Origin: Candidatus Muproteobacteria bacterium
GTDB lineage: Bacteria > Pseudomonadota > Gammaproteobacteria > Acidiferrobacterales > Sulfurifustaceae
Reading direction: 5' to 3'
Assembly: GCA_023266455.1 (NCBI GenBank)
Contig: JAHFQD010000074.1
Location: 1-8,097, forward strand
DNA: 8,097 nucleotides
Shown: positions 1-7,342 of the stretch, piece after piece
Position numbering within the stretch: the first letter of the stretch is position 1
How the letters are laid out: each line of letters opens with the position of its first letter
Translations under genes and position numbers: made by a program
The notes under the pieces: generated by a model
The model's database searches: none
Told to the model about the DNA's origin: nothing
Seen by the model: the letters and a program-made list of their open reading frames with translations, nothing else

Positions 1-1
1 C

Positions 2-610
2 GGCGGCGGCACCACGGACATCTCCGTGTACACCGAAGGCGCGATTCGCCACACCGCCGTGATTCCCATTGCCGGCGATCAAGTGACGAACGACATCGCG
101 GTGGCGTTGCGCACGCCGACGCCGAATGCGGAAGAGATCAAGAAAAAATTCGGCTGCGCGCTGACGCAATTGGCACATCGCGAAGAGACCATCGAAGTCC
201 CAAGCGTCGGCGATCGTCCGCCGCGCAAATTGACGCGGCAGACATTGGCCGAAGTGATCGAGCCGCGCATCGAAGAACTTTTTGGATTAGTGCAAGCTGA
301 GCTGCGACGCAGCGGCTTCGAGGACGTCATCGGCAGCGGCATCGTGCTGACCGGCGGCAGCTCGAAGATGGAAGGCACGGTGGATCTGGCGGAAGAAGTG
401 TTCCACATGCCGGTGCGGCTCGGTGTGCCGCAGTACGTGGGTGGGCTTAAAGGTGTTGTACAAAACCCGATTTTCGCGACCGGCGTCGGTTTGGTGTTGT
501 ACGGCGCTAAGTTTCGCGACGGGGGTATTTACACACGTCACTCGCATGACACAAAAGGATTGAAGGGAGTCGTGGGACGGATGAAGAGTTGGTTCCAGGG
601 CAATTTTTGA
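2..610 (+). CDS. ftsA: Cell division protein FtsA, C-terminal half (5' end outside window)
   Basis: This is the actin-like ATPase that tethers FtsZ filaments to the cytoplasmic membrane and recruits later divisome proteins. The frame is open from base 2, and the visible 202 residues are about half of a usual FtsA of some 410-420 residues. The fragment opens with GGGTTDISVYTEG, the phosphate-2 motif of the actin/Hsp70 fold. TGGSSKMEG (fragment residues 117-125) is the adenosine-binding motif. The last 17 residues (GLKGVVGRMKSWFQGNF) match the amphipathic membrane-targeting helix at FtsA C termini. The GTG at 26 is an internal valine, not a start. The stop lies 28 bases before ftsZ, so the two are probably cotranscribed, as in other dcw clusters. 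The identification is based on motifs and on the ftsZ neighbour. Confidence 0.97.
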   Translation, partial: GGGTTDISVYTEGAIRHTAVIPIAGDQVTNDIAVALRTPTPNAEEIKKKFGCALTQLAHREETIEVPSVGDRPPRKLTRQTLAEVIEPRIEELFGLVQAELRRSGFEDVIGSGIVLTGGSSKMEGTVDLAEEVFHMPVRLGVPQYVGGLKGVVQNPIFATGVGLVLYGAKFRDGGIYTRHSHDTKGLKGVVGRMKSWFQGNF

Positions 611-627
611 CAGATTTAACTTTGCAT

Positions 628-632
628 AGGAG
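628..632 (+). promoter_or_regulatory. Ribosome binding site of ftsZ
   Basis: AGGAG lies 6 bases before the ATG at 639, a near-consensus Shine-Dalgarno match at good spacing. It fixes the ftsZ start over the second in-frame ATG, codon 5 at 651. It is the best ribosome binding site among the housekeeping genes here, consistent with the high expression FtsZ needs. Confidence 0.85.
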
Positions 633-638
633 ATAGAC

Positions 639-1784
639 ATGTTCGAACTAATGGATACCTACGGTCAGCAGGCCGTGATCAAAGTAATAGGCGTGGGCGG
701 TGGCGGCGGTAACGCCGTTGACCACATGGTGAGCGCGAATATTGACGGCGTAGAGTTCATTGTCGCCAACACCGATTCGCAGGCGCTCAAGCGTTCGCAG
801 ACCCGGACCATCTTGCAGCTCGGCGCGAATCTGACCAAGGGTTTGGGATGCGGCGCGGATCCGAACGTCGGCCGCCAAGCGGCGGTTGAAGATCGCGAGC
901 GTATCGCTGAAATGCTCTCGGGCGCGGACATGGTGTTCATCACCGCCGGTATGGGCGGCGGCACCGGTACGGGCGCGGCGCCAGTGGTCGCGCAGGTGGC
1001 GAAGGATATGGGCATCCTCACCGTCGCGGTTGTGACTAAGCCGTTTCCGTTCGAAGGCAAAAAGCGCATGGCGACGGCGGAACACGGCATCAAGGAGCTG
1101 GCGGAGTTTGTGGATTCGATCATCACGATTCCAAATGAAAAGTTGGTAGCGGTGCTTGGCCGCGACGCTTCGTTGCGGGACGCGTTCAGTAAAGCGAACC
1201 AAGTGTTGCAGAACGCAGTGCAAGGCATCGCCGAACTCATCACGCGTCCCGGCTTGATCAACGTCGACTTCGCCGACGTACGCACGGTGATGTCGGAGAT
1301 GGGCATGGCGATGATGGGATCGGCGTCGGCCAAAGGCGAAGGTCGTGCGCGTGAAGCGGCGTTAGCAGCGGTATCGAGTCCGTTGTTGGAAGATATCAAC
1401 ATCGCCGGTGCCCGCGGGTTGCTCGTGAACGTCACCGCAGGCCTCGACATCTCCATCGGCGAGTTCGAAGAAGTCGGCAACGCGGTGAAAGAGTTTGCCT
1501 CGGATGACGCGACCGTGGTCGTCGGTACCGTGATCGAACCGGAGATGCGCGAAGAATTACGCGTCACCATCGTCGCCACCGGCATCGGCCCCGATAAGCG
1601 CAAACAACAGCAGCAGCCGCTCAAAGTACTCAAGACCGGTACCGGACCTTCCGATTACGCACCGCTCGACACGCCGACCGTCATTCGTAACCGGCGCAGC
1701 GAACGTGGAGCCGCAACTGCGACGGCGGAATCGGGTATGGACTATCTCGACATCCCGGCGTTTTTGCGCAAGCAAGCCGACTAG
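639..1784 (+). CDS. ftsZ: Cell division GTPase FtsZ
   Basis: FtsZ is the tubulin homologue that polymerises into the cytokinetic Z ring at the inner face of the membrane. The product has 381 residues, the usual length for proteobacteria (E. coli 383). The N-terminal GTPase domain carries [10 protein letters not shown] (residues 18-27) and the tubulin signature GGGTGTG (106-112). The T7 synergy loop, [14 protein letters not shown] (205-218), has the two Asp residues (D210, D213) that complete the GTPase site of the next subunit. The globular core ends near residue 317. A short Q- and Thr-rich linker of about 50 residues follows (QQQQ at 323-326). The C-terminal peptide [15 protein letters not shown] (367-381) is the binding site for FtsA, ZipA and other partners, and its last 14 residues match the E. 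coli form as I recall it. No missing residues or frame disruptions are seen. It is probably translated from a transcript shared with ftsA. Confidence 0.99.
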   Translation: MFELMDTYGQQAVIKVIGVGGGGGNAVDHMVSANIDGVEFIVANTDSQALKRSQTRTILQLGANLTKGLGCGADPNVGRQAAVEDRERIAEMLSGADMVFITAGMGGGTGTGAAPVVAQVAKDMGILTVAVVTKPFPFEGKKRMATAEHGIKELAEFVDSIITIPNEKLVAVLGRDASLRDAFSKANQVLQNAVQGIAELITRPGLINVDFADVRTVMSEMGMAMMGSASAKGEGRAREAALAAVSSPLLEDINIAGARGLLVNVTAGLDISIGEFEEVGNAVKEFASDDATVVVGTVIEPEMREELRVTIVATGIGPDKRKQQQQPLKVLKTGTGPSDYAPLDTPTVIRNRRSERGAATATAESGMDYLDIPAFLRKQAD

Positions 1785-1803
1785 TCGAGCGATGTAGCGG
1801 TAA

Positions 1804-1839
1804 GGGGCAGCCCCATTTTGCTATCAGCGACGATGGGGC
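1804..1839 (+). promoter_or_regulatory. GC-rich hairpin downstream of ftsZ, with a possible alternative fold
   Basis: GCCCCAT (1810-1816) and ATGGGGC (1833-1839) are perfect reverse complements, forming a 7-bp stem. The 16-base loop can fold a further GCT/AGC 3-bp helix at 1820-1828. The 5' arm can instead pair with GGGG at 1804-1807 (GGGG-CAG-CCCC), so two exclusive folds exist. No T run follows, so it is not a standard intrinsic terminator. It starts 20 bases after the ftsZ stop and could protect the 3' end of the mRNA or act with Rho. The stem is seen in the sequence; the role is inferred. Confidence 0.35.
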
Positions 1840-2012
1840 ATGTCGTAACGCGTTGGCGAGGACGGGGGCAAGGGCTTTTCCAACGCGAGACGACGATATG
1901 AGTCGCTGTGTGTTGACCTCGTCGCCCCTCCAGCCCCGTCTGTCTAACTTTCACGCTTGTTATCGTGCTGCACCGTCGTCGAATTGCGACGGCGCTGGAC
2001 GCGTTTCATCGG

Positions 2013-2122
2013 TTTTTGTACGGTCCGATTTCGTAAAAATGACAAAAAACACGCTATTTTTCGCTGTTTATCCGTCAGTTGTTGTATTTTTTCAATTAGC
2101 TGCTGATTTTTTCAGGAATTTT
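2013..2122 (+). promoter_or_regulatory. AT-rich upstream region of lpxC with roughly helically spaced A/T tracts
   Basis: Runs of four to six A or T have centres near 2015, 2037, 2046, 2059, 2089, 2109 and 2120. The intervals are mostly near multiples of one helical turn (about 22, 9, 13, 30, 20 and 11 bases). The rest of the window is GC-rich and has no such run pattern. Phased A-tracts are known to bend DNA, and AT-rich tracts just before a -35 box can act as UP elements. The tract at 2107-2112 ends 12 bases before the proposed -35. The pattern is seen in the sequence; curvature and function are inferred. Confidence 0.4.
2078..2114 (+). repeat. Imperfect tandem repeat of a T-rich unit
   Basis: The 9-mer ATTTTTTCA occurs at 2086-2094 and again at 2106-2114, exactly 20 bases apart. 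The preceding bases also match: GTTGTTGT at 2078-2085 against GCTGCTG at 2099-2105, differing by T/C transitions and one base of length. A weaker third copy, ATTTTTCG, is at 2056-2063. Repeats on the same helical face before a promoter can be protein-binding sites. A chance product of AT richness is also possible. Confidence 0.4.
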
Positions 2123-2124
2123 AC

Positions 2125-2153
2125 TGGACAGCATGCGGGTTTTGTCCTTAAAT
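2125..2153 (+). promoter_or_regulatory. Candidate sigma70 promoter for lpxC
   Basis: TGGACA (2125-2130) matches five of six bases of the -35 consensus. TTAAAT (2148-2153) matches four of six bases of the -10 consensus, with a 17-base spacer. Transcription would start near 2160, giving an lpxC leader of about 130 bases. The AT-rich tracts just upstream strengthen the case. A separate lpxC promoter inside the dcw cluster is known in E. coli. No alternative in the spacer scored as well by eye; TATAAC at 2222 has no -35 partner at suitable spacing. Confidence 0.4.
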
Positions 2154-2289
2154 AACTAACGCAACTGATTGGAACAACGAATTATTTGAATGGTGATGTC
2201 GCTCCGCCGGGCCATTACCGATATAACGGGGCCGAGTTGGCGAATCTGCGACGCAACACCAGAGCAGGGACAGCCGCTTTTATTACACA

Positions 2290-3201
2290 ATGATTAAACA
2301 AAGAACACTTAAAAACGTTATTCGCGCGACTGGCGTCGGCCTTCACACCGGCGACAAAGTTTATTTGACGCTTCGACCGGCTGCAGCCGATACGGGTATC
2401 GTGTTCCGTCGCGTGGATTTATCGCAGCCGGTGGAAATCCGCGCTTGCCCCGAAAACGTTACCGATACGCGTCTCTCGACCACTGTTGAAAAGAACGGCG
2501 TACGTGTATCAACGATCGAACATCTTATGTCCGCGTTCGCGGGTCTGGGTATCGATAACGCGTACGTCGATCTGACTGCCGCTGAAGTGCCGATCATGGA
2601 TGGCAGCGCTGGTCCGTTCGTATTCCTTATTCAATCCGCCGGTATCGCCGAACAAACGGCGCCGAAGCGTTTCATCCGTATCAAGCGCAAGGTAGAAGTG
2701 CGCGACGGCGAGAAATGGGCTTGCTTCGAGCCATTCGAAGGATTCAAGGTTAGTTTCCAAATCGATTTCAATCATCCGACGTTCCGCAACACTCGCCAGA
2801 TGGCGGCGGTGGATTTTTCGACGACCTCGTTCGTCAAAGAAATCAGCCGCGCGCGTACGTTTGGTTTTATGGCGGAAGTCGAAGCGCTGCGTGCCGCCGG
2901 TTTGGCGCGCGGAGGCGGATTAGATAACGCCGTCGTGCTCGACGATTACCGCATTTTGAACGACGACGGACTGCGTTATGAAGACGAGTTCGTTAAACAC
3001 AAGGTATTGGACGCCGTCGGCGATCTGTACTTGCTGGGACGACCTTTGGTCGGCGCTTTCAGCGCCCACAAATCGGGTCATTCACTCAATAACAAGCTAT
3101 TGCAAAAACTAGTAGCCGAGCGCGACGCTTGGGAATTAATTACCTATCAGGAAAGCGAAGAACCGCCCATCGCTTTTGTCCGCGGGCTCCCCGCCGTCTA
3201 A
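2290..3201 (+). CDS. lpxC: UDP-3-O-acyl-N-acetylglucosamine deacetylase LpxC
   Basis: LpxC is the zinc-dependent cytoplasmic deacetylase that catalyses the committed step of lipid A synthesis, removing acetate from UDP-3-O-acyl-GlcNAc. The product has 303 residues (E. coli 305) and begins MIKQRTLK followed by [12 protein letters not shown]. All catalytic residues are present: EHLMSA carries general base E77 and zinc ligand H78, HKVLD carries H237, K238 and zinc ligand D241, and HKSGH carries H264. These are offset by one from E. coli numbering. The ATG at 2290 is chosen because it gives the family N terminus. No Shine-Dalgarno sequence precedes it; the nearest purine run, AGGGA at 2266-2270, is 19 bases away. 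The C terminus, AFVRGLPAV, differs from the E. coli ...AVLA end that FtsH recognises. The gene likely has its own promoter in the spacer upstream. Confidence 0.98.
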   Translation: MIKQRTLKNVIRATGVGLHTGDKVYLTLRPAAADTGIVFRRVDLSQPVEIRACPENVTDTRLSTTVEKNGVRVSTIEHLMSAFAGLGIDNAYVDLTAAEVPIMDGSAGPFVFLIQSAGIAEQTAPKRFIRIKRKVEVRDGEKWACFEPFEGFKVSFQIDFNHPTFRNTRQMAAVDFSTTSFVKEISRARTFGFMAEVEALRAAGLARGGGLDNAVVLDDYRILNDDGLRYEDEFVKHKVLDAVGDLYLLGRPLVGAFSAHKSGHSLNNKLLQKLVAERDAWELITYQESEEPPIAFVRGLPAV

Positions 3202-3263
3202 GTAGTAAAATTCCATCTTTGCCGGTATGCTGCGGCGCTAAATAACGCCACGACAGAACCGGT

Positions 3264-4226
3264 ATGCATATCATCCTCGTTCCGAGCAAGCTCAACGGTA
3301 AACGCATAGCCGCTAGCATTAGTGGGCGGCAACTGATCGCGATTGGGTTGAGTGTCGTGTTATTACTCCCCGCCCTCGTTGGTTTCGTTACCTATCGCGT
3401 GAATGAAATGCTGGAACGCCAAGACGGCGGCATGGCGATCGTGACCTATCGCGATGAACTCCAGAAGTCGCGTGTTTCGTTCAGCGCCGCGCGCGAAGAA
3501 GCGACGCGGCATCTCAACGCGTTGGCCCAGCGCTTAGGTGCATTGCAAGCGCAGATCATGCGCCTGAATGCGCTCGGCACGCGGCTCACGCATATGGCTG
3601 GTCTCGATCCGCATGAATTCAATTTCGACGCGCTGCCCGCGATGGGCGGTCCGGAGAAGAATGTTTCCGACACCGTCAGTTCTCCCGACGTTATCAAAAA
3701 TATGGATACGTTGACGCGCGATCTTGAACGTTCGCAGGCGCGATTGATGGCGCTAGAAAATCTGATGTTGGATCGCAAGTTGAACGCGTCGGTGACGCCG
3801 TCAGGCTGGCCGGTGGAAGGTGGATGGGTGTCGTCGGGTTTCGGCGAACGCATGGATCCATTCACCGGACATCAAGTGATTCACGAAGGTGTCGACATCA
3901 CCGGCCGCTACGGCGGTCCGATTTTCGCTACCGCGGAAGGTCTAGTGAGCTGGGTCGGCGAGAAGGCCGGTTACGGCCTGGTCGTGGAAGTCATGCATGA
4001 ATCCGGTTTGGTGACGCGTTATGCGCATACCTCCGCGATAATGGTGAAAGAGGGCGACCGTATTAAGAAGGGCCAGCAAATCGCGTTGATCGGCAGCAGC
4101 GGTCGTTCGACCGGTCCGCATTTGCACTTCGAAGTGCTGCGCAATGGACAACCGGTGGATCCTTCTCGCTTCTTGAAACAAGCAGCGGGTATGCAAACGG
4201 CGGCAGCCGTCGAGACGCCGCGATAA
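3264..4226 (+). CDS. Membrane-anchored M23 (LytM-type) peptidoglycan metallopeptidase
   Basis: This is a 320-residue protein predicted to face the periplasm. A short basic N terminus is followed by one membrane segment at about 22-43 (IAIGLSVVLLLPALVGFV). A helical, probably coiled-coil region follows (about 62-110 and 145-172), and then a C-terminal M23 domain (about 182-305). The zinc ligands of the family are all visible: H207 and D211 in HEGVD, and H288 in HLHFEV. The second histidine H286 and YAH H255 are the other active-site residues. Unlike EnvC and NlpD, whose LytM domains are degenerate, this one should be a working endopeptidase, probably cutting peptide cross-links. No strong ribosome binding site precedes the ATG. 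The gene lies 62 bases after lpxC and 85 before secA, a position occupied by such a gene in many beta- and some gammaproteobacteria. Its exact cellular role is not established from sequence, so I give no symbol. Confidence 0.93.
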   Translation: MHIILVPSKLNGKRIAASISGRQLIAIGLSVVLLLPALVGFVTYRVNEMLERQDGGMAIVTYRDELQKSRVSFSAAREEATRHLNALAQRLGALQAQIMRLNALGTRLTHMAGLDPHEFNFDALPAMGGPEKNVSDTVSSPDVIKNMDTLTRDLERSQARLMALENLMLDRKLNASVTPSGWPVEGGWVSSGFGERMDPFTGHQVIHEGVDITGRYGGPIFATAEGLVSWVGEKAGYGLVVEVMHESGLVTRYAHTSAIMVKEGDRIKKGQQIALIGSSGRSTGPHLHFEVLRNGQPVDPSRFLKQAAGMQTAAAVETPR

Positions 4227-4247
4227 TCCGGATTCGTTATTCGCTTC

Positions 4248-4276
4248 TTCAAGTTACCCCGAATTTCCTCCATAAT
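4248..4276 (+). promoter_or_regulatory. Candidate sigma70 promoter for secA
   Basis: CATAAT (4271-4276) matches five of six -10 bases. TTCAAG (4248-4253) is a weak -35 (three of six) at exactly 17 bases. It sits in the 85-base gap between the M23 gene and secA, so the leader would be only about 30 bases. Readthrough from lpxC and the M23 gene is also likely, because no terminator separates them from secA. Confidence 0.4.
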
Positions 4277-4277
4277 T

Positions 4278-4307
4278 CGCCCCTTCGGTTTTACTCGGGC
4301 GTCAAGG
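4278..4307 (+). promoter_or_regulatory. Short GC hairpin and ribosome binding site before secA
   Basis: CGCCC (4278-4282) can pair with GGGCG (4297-4301) across a 14-base loop. The secA ribosome binding site, AAGG (4304-4307), lies 2 bases past the stem and only 4 bases before the ATG at 4312. In a readthrough transcript the hairpin could limit ribosome access. In a transcript started from the candidate promoter the 5' arm would be partly missing. E. coli controls this point with the SecM arrest peptide, which is absent here. The stem is short and may be chance. Confidence 0.25.
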
Positions 4308-4311
4308 TTTC

Positions 4312-7014
4312 ATGATCACCAAGTTTCTGACTAAGATTTTCGGCAGCCGTAATGAGCGCTTGATCAAGCGTCTGCAGGTGGACGTCATCCGCGTCAACGC
4401 CTTTGAGGCGGACATTCAAAAGCTCAGCGATGAACAACTCCGCGCCAAGACCGCCGAGTTTAAAACGCGCGTATCCAACGGCGAGCCGCTCGACAACTTA
4501 TTACACGAAGCATTCGCGGTTGTGCGCGAGGCTTCGAAGCGCGTGCTCGGCATGCGGCACTTCGACGTGCAGTTGATCGGCGGCATGGTGCTGCATCAAG
4601 GCAAGATCTCGGAGATGAGAACCGGCGAAGGTAAGACCTTGGTCGCGACCTTGCCTGTTTATCTCAACGCGTTAACCGGCCGCGGTGTGCATGTGGTGAC
4701 GGTGAACGATTACCTCGCTCGACGCGACGCCGAGTGGATGGGACGGTTGTACAACTTTCTCGGTTTGTCGGTCGGTGTGGTTGTACCTGGCCAAGACCGT
4801 CAAGTGAAACGCGAGGCCTATGCGGCCGACATCACGTACGGCACGAATAACGAATACGGATTTGATTATTTGCGCGACAACATGGCGTTTCGCGCGGAAG
4901 ACCGCGCACAACGCGGATTGCATTACGCCATCGTCGACGAAGTGGACTCGATCCTGATCGACGAAGCGCGCACGCCGCTGATCATCTCGGGTCCCGCGGA
5001 AGAAAGCACCGATTTGTACGTCAAGATCAACGCCATCATCCCCAAACTCGCGCGGCAGGAACAGGAAAACGGTCCGGGTGATTACACGGTTGACGAAAAA
5101 TTACGCCAGGCGTTCCTTACCGAAACCGGCCACGATCATGTCGAAAAACTGTTAGTGCAGGTGGGATTGCTGGCGCCGGGTTCGAGTTTGTACGACGTTT
5201 CGAATCTGATTTTGATGCACCATGTGAACGCGGCGCTGCGTGCGCACGCGTTATACAAGCGTGAGGTCGAGTACATCGTCAAGGAAGGCGAGGTCATTAT
5301 TATCGACGAATTTACCGGTCGTATGATGACAGGTCGACGTTGGTCCGAAGGTCTGCATCAAGCGATCGAAGCCAAAGAAGGCGCGAAGATTCAAAACGAG
5401 AATCAAACACTCGCGACCATCACTTTCCAGAACTATTTCCGCTTGTATCAAAAACTCGGTGGTATGACCGGTACCGCCGATACCGAGGCTTTCGAGTTCC
5501 AGCAGATATACGGACTCGAAGTGGTCGTGGTGCCGACGCATCGAAACATGGTGCGCGATGATCGTGCCGATCAGATTTACCGCACCTCGAACGAAAAGCA
5601 CGCGGCCATCATCACTGACGTTAAAGATTGTCATCAGCGTGGGCAACCGGTACTGGTTGGTACGACCTCGATCGAAGCCTCCGAGTTGTTGTCGAAACTG
5701 CTGACGAAGGAAAAAATTCCGCATCAAGTACTGAATGCGAAACAACACGAACGCGAAGCGCTGATCGTGGCACAGGCGGGACGGCCGGGCGCGGTGACGA
5801 TCGCGACCAATATGGCCGGTCGCGGTACCGATATCGTGCTCGGCGGCAATCTCGAAATGGAGTTGAAAGAGATTGGCGACGAGGACGCGAAAAAACAGAA
5901 CATCCGCGAAGACTGGAATCAGCGCCACGGTAAAGTCGTATCCGCTGGGGGGTTGCACGTCGTCGGCACCGAACGCCACGAATCGCGCCGCATCGACAAC
6001 CAGTTGCGCGGTCGATCGGGTCGTCAAGGTGACCCGGGTTCGTCGCGCTTCTATCTTTCGCTCGAAGACAATTTGCTGCGCATCTTCGGCAGTGAGCGGC
6101 TCTCCGGCTTGATGCAGCGTCTCGGCATGCAAGAAGGCGAAGCAATCGAACATCCGTGGGTGACGAAGGCGATCGAAAACGCGCAGCGCAAAGTTGAGGG
6201 CCGCAACTTCGATATTCGTAAGCAATTATTGGAATACGACGACGTCGCCAACGATCAACGTAAAGTCATTTACGAACAGCGTAATCGGTTAATGGACGTC
6301 GAAGATATTTCCGATAGCGTCACCAACATTCGCCACGACGTTGTCACCGAGCTCCTCGGTCAATTCGTTCCGCCCCAGAGTTTGGAAGAACAATGGGATG
6401 TTAAAGGATTGGAAGAAACACTCGATCGAGAGTTTGGATTAAAGGTGTCTGTCCGGCAATGGCTCGAACAAGAATCGGGAATGGACGAAGCGAAGCTGCA
6501 AGAGCGTATCGTTGCGGAGTTCGATCAATTGTATGCCGACAAAACGGCCAATATCGGCGTTCCGGTCATGCGGCATTTGGAAAAAGCGGTGATGCTGCAA
6601 GTTTTAGATTCACAGTGGAAGGATCATTTGGCGGCGATGGATTACCTGCGCCAAGGTATTCATCTGCGCGGTTACGCGCAAAAGAATCCGAAAGAAGAAT
6701 ATAAGCGCGAAGCGTTTGCGCTGTTCTCCTCCATGTTGGGCCGCATCCGTCACGAAGTCATTTCGTTGTTGGCGCGTATACAAGTCCAGACGGAGGCAGA
6801 TGTTGAAACCCTGGATCAACCGCGGGCGCCGTCGCGTATGGAGTTCGTGCATCCTTCGGCCGATGGTGGCGAGGCGGAACCTTCCGGCGATAGCGATGAC
6901 GTCGCGGTAGCGGCGAAACCGGTCATCCGCGAACAACGCAAGGTCGGGCGCAATGAGTCTTGCCCCTGCGGAAGCGGGAAGAAATTTAAGTATTGTCACG
7001 GGAAATTGAACTGA
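4312..7014 (+). CDS. secA: Preprotein translocase ATPase SecA
   Basis: SecA is the motor that drives unfolded preproteins through the SecYEG channel, using ATP. The product has 900 residues (E. coli 901). Nucleotide-binding domain 1 has Walker A (RTGEGKT, 103-109) and Walker B (DEVDS, 209-213, with a second IDEAR at 216-220). The preprotein cross-linking domain spans about 225-370. GGMTGTAD (383-390) leads to nucleotide-binding domain 2, with [10 protein letters not shown] (503-512) and the arginine-finger region [11 protein letters not shown] (564-574). The helical scaffold and wing domains follow. The acidic, variable C-terminal linker (about 835-875) ends in a zinc-binding tail, [14 protein letters not shown], with C884, C886, C895 and H896, which binds SecB and phospholipids. 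The start gives the usual N-terminal helix ([16 protein letters not shown]). No residues are missing. A strong terminator follows 25 bases after the stop. Confidence 0.99.
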   Translation: MITKFLTKIFGSRNERLIKRLQVDVIRVNAFEADIQKLSDEQLRAKTAEFKTRVSNGEPLDNLLHEAFAVVREASKRVLGMRHFDVQLIGGMVLHQGKISEMRTGEGKTLVATLPVYLNALTGRGVHVVTVNDYLARRDAEWMGRLYNFLGLSVGVVVPGQDRQVKREAYAADITYGTNNEYGFDYLRDNMAFRAEDRAQRGLHYAIVDEVDSILIDEARTPLIISGPAEESTDLYVKINAIIPKLARQEQENGPGDYTVDEKLRQAFLTETGHDHVEKLLVQVGLLAPGSSLYDVSNLILMHHVNAALRAHALYKREVEYIVKEGEVIIIDEFTGRMMTGRRWSEGLHQAIEAKEGAKIQNENQTLATITFQNYFRLYQKLGGMTGTADTEAFEFQQIYGLEVVVVPTHRNMVRDDRADQIYRTSNEKHAAIITDVKDCHQRGQPVLVGTTSIEASELLSKLLTKEKIPHQVLNAKQHEREALIVAQAGRPGAVTIATNMAGRGTDIVLGGNLEMELKEIGDEDAKKQNIREDWNQRHGKVVSAGGLHVVGTERHESRRIDNQLRGRSGRQGDPGSSRFYLSLEDNLLRIFGSERLSGLMQRLGMQEGEAIEHPWVTKAIENAQRKVEGRNFDIRKQLLEYDDVANDQRKVIYEQRNRLMDVEDISDSVTNIRHDVVTELLGQFVPPQSLEEQWDVKGLEETLDREFGLKVSVRQWLEQESGMDEAKLQERIVAEFDQLYADKTANIGVPVMRHLEKAVMLQVLDSQWKDHLAAMDYLRQGIHLRGYAQKNPKEEYKREAFALFSSMLGRIRHEVISLLARIQVQTEADVETLDQPRAPSRMEFVHPSADGGEAEPSGDSDDVAVAAKPVIREQRKVGRNESCPCGSGKKFKYCHGKLN

Positions 7015-7039
7015 TCGATCTAAGCCAATCGGTTCTAGT

Positions 7040-7072
7040 AAAAAACGCCGCCCAATAAGCGGCGTTTTTTTT
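7040..7072 (+). terminator. Strong intrinsic terminator after secA
   Basis: ACGCCGC (7045-7051) and GCGGCGT (7059-7065) form a perfect 7-bp GC-rich stem with a 7-base loop, followed by eight T (7065-7072). The stem is preceded by an A run (7040-7045) that can extend the pairing and would serve as the U tract on the other strand, so it may work in both directions. It ends the lpxC-M23-secA transcription unit. A second T run (7076-7081) and a weak TTTGGC/GCCAAA pairing (7070-7075, 7086-7091) follow. Confidence 0.93.
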
Positions 7073-7183
7073 GGCTTTTTTCAGGGCCAAATTTAAGAGA
7101 TGAACCGATGTCATGATCTCGTAACCGACGCTGGGTATTTTGCACCCTTCAAAATCCATTTGTTAATTTGTTAAGAGGTATCC
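7073..7183 (+). promoter_or_regulatory. Leader of the small locus; no clear promoter
   Basis: This 111-base stretch must hold the promoter of the small locus if that locus is expressed, because a strong terminator lies just upstream. The only candidate I see is TTGCAC (7140-7145) with GTTAAT (7162-7167) at 16 bases. It is weak and would start transcription at or next to the ribosome binding site. AAGAGG (7173-7178) is that ribosome binding site, 5 bases before the ATG at 7184. It resembles the Shine-Dalgarno consensus more closely than any site before lpxC, the M23 gene or argJ. Confidence 0.35.
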
Positions 7184-7342
7184 ATGCGAATCCCAGACAG
7201 CGCCGCTCGATCCATACCGGCACCCGATGGCGGTGGTTATGTAAACAGCGATATCGACCCCTATTTGAAAATCGGTCAGATTTATCGCAGCGGCGATTCC
7301 AGCGTACAGATGTACGATGTAGACCATGTATGGTCAACCTGA
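7184..7342 (+). CDS. Small hypothetical protein, 52 codons; probable 5' part of a frameshifted gene
   Basis: The frame reads MRIPDSAARSIPAPDGGG, then YVNSDIDPYLKIGQIYRSG, and ends in DVDHVWST before a TGA at 7340-7342. The start is well supported by AAGAGG 5 bases upstream. There is no signal peptide, membrane segment or cysteine, and I recognise no family. It overlaps the following frame by 17 bases in the +1 phase. The composition (Gly, Asp, Ser, Tyr) resembles that of the downstream frame, which suggests both encode parts of one protein of about 170 residues. Alternatively it is a genuine small protein, translated ahead of and coupled to the next. The locus stands alone between two terminators. 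The reading frame is seen directly; the link to the next frame is inferred. Confidence 0.55.
   Translation: MRIPDSAARSIPAPDGGGYVNSDIDPYLKIGQIYRSGDSSVQMYDVDHVWST

Larger units (their letters stand above)
1785..2289 (+). other. 505-base spacer between ftsZ and lpxC without a convincing gene
   Basis: The first part (to about 2010) is GC-rich and holds a hairpin just after ftsZ. The second part (about 2010-2160) is strikingly AT-rich, with repeated A and T tracts, and ends in a promoter candidate. A 100-codon frame at 1853-2155 is open, but it has no ribosome binding site. Its translation changes from Arg/Ser-rich to Phe-rich as base composition changes, and it resembles no family I know, so I do not call it a gene. 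I see no tRNA-like fold. The spacer probably holds the end of the ftsA-ftsZ transcript and the control region of lpxC. Confidence 0.7.

Noticed and set aside
665..1633. 322-codon frame on the minus strand inside ftsZ
   Set aside because: It is a shadow of ftsZ: Ser/Pro/Thr-rich low-complexity translation of the antisense strand with no start signals.
1853..2155. 100-codon open frame in the ftsZ-lpxC spacer
   Set aside because: It has no ribosome binding site. Its composition shifts abruptly from Arg/Ser-rich to Phe-rich with local base content, it shows no family resemblance, and it covers the promoter region.
2280..2289. TTATTACACA before lpxC as a DnaA box
   Set aside because: The 9-base box TTATCCACA does not align without an extra base; the best 9-mer matches only six positions, and no cluster of boxes is present.
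3202..3263. Promoter for the M23 gene around TATGCT (3226-3231)
   Set aside because: No -35 hexamer lies at acceptable spacing, and the 62-base gap with no terminator suggests cotranscription with lpxC.
5251..6225. 324-codon frame on the minus strand inside secA
   Set aside because: It is fully antisense to an intact, strongly conserved gene. Codon bias on the coding strand explains the open frame, and the product resembles nothing I know.
7070..7091. Second hairpin TTTGGC/GCCAAA after the secA terminator
   Set aside because: The stem is short and partly overlaps the T run of the main terminator. It is probably incidental.
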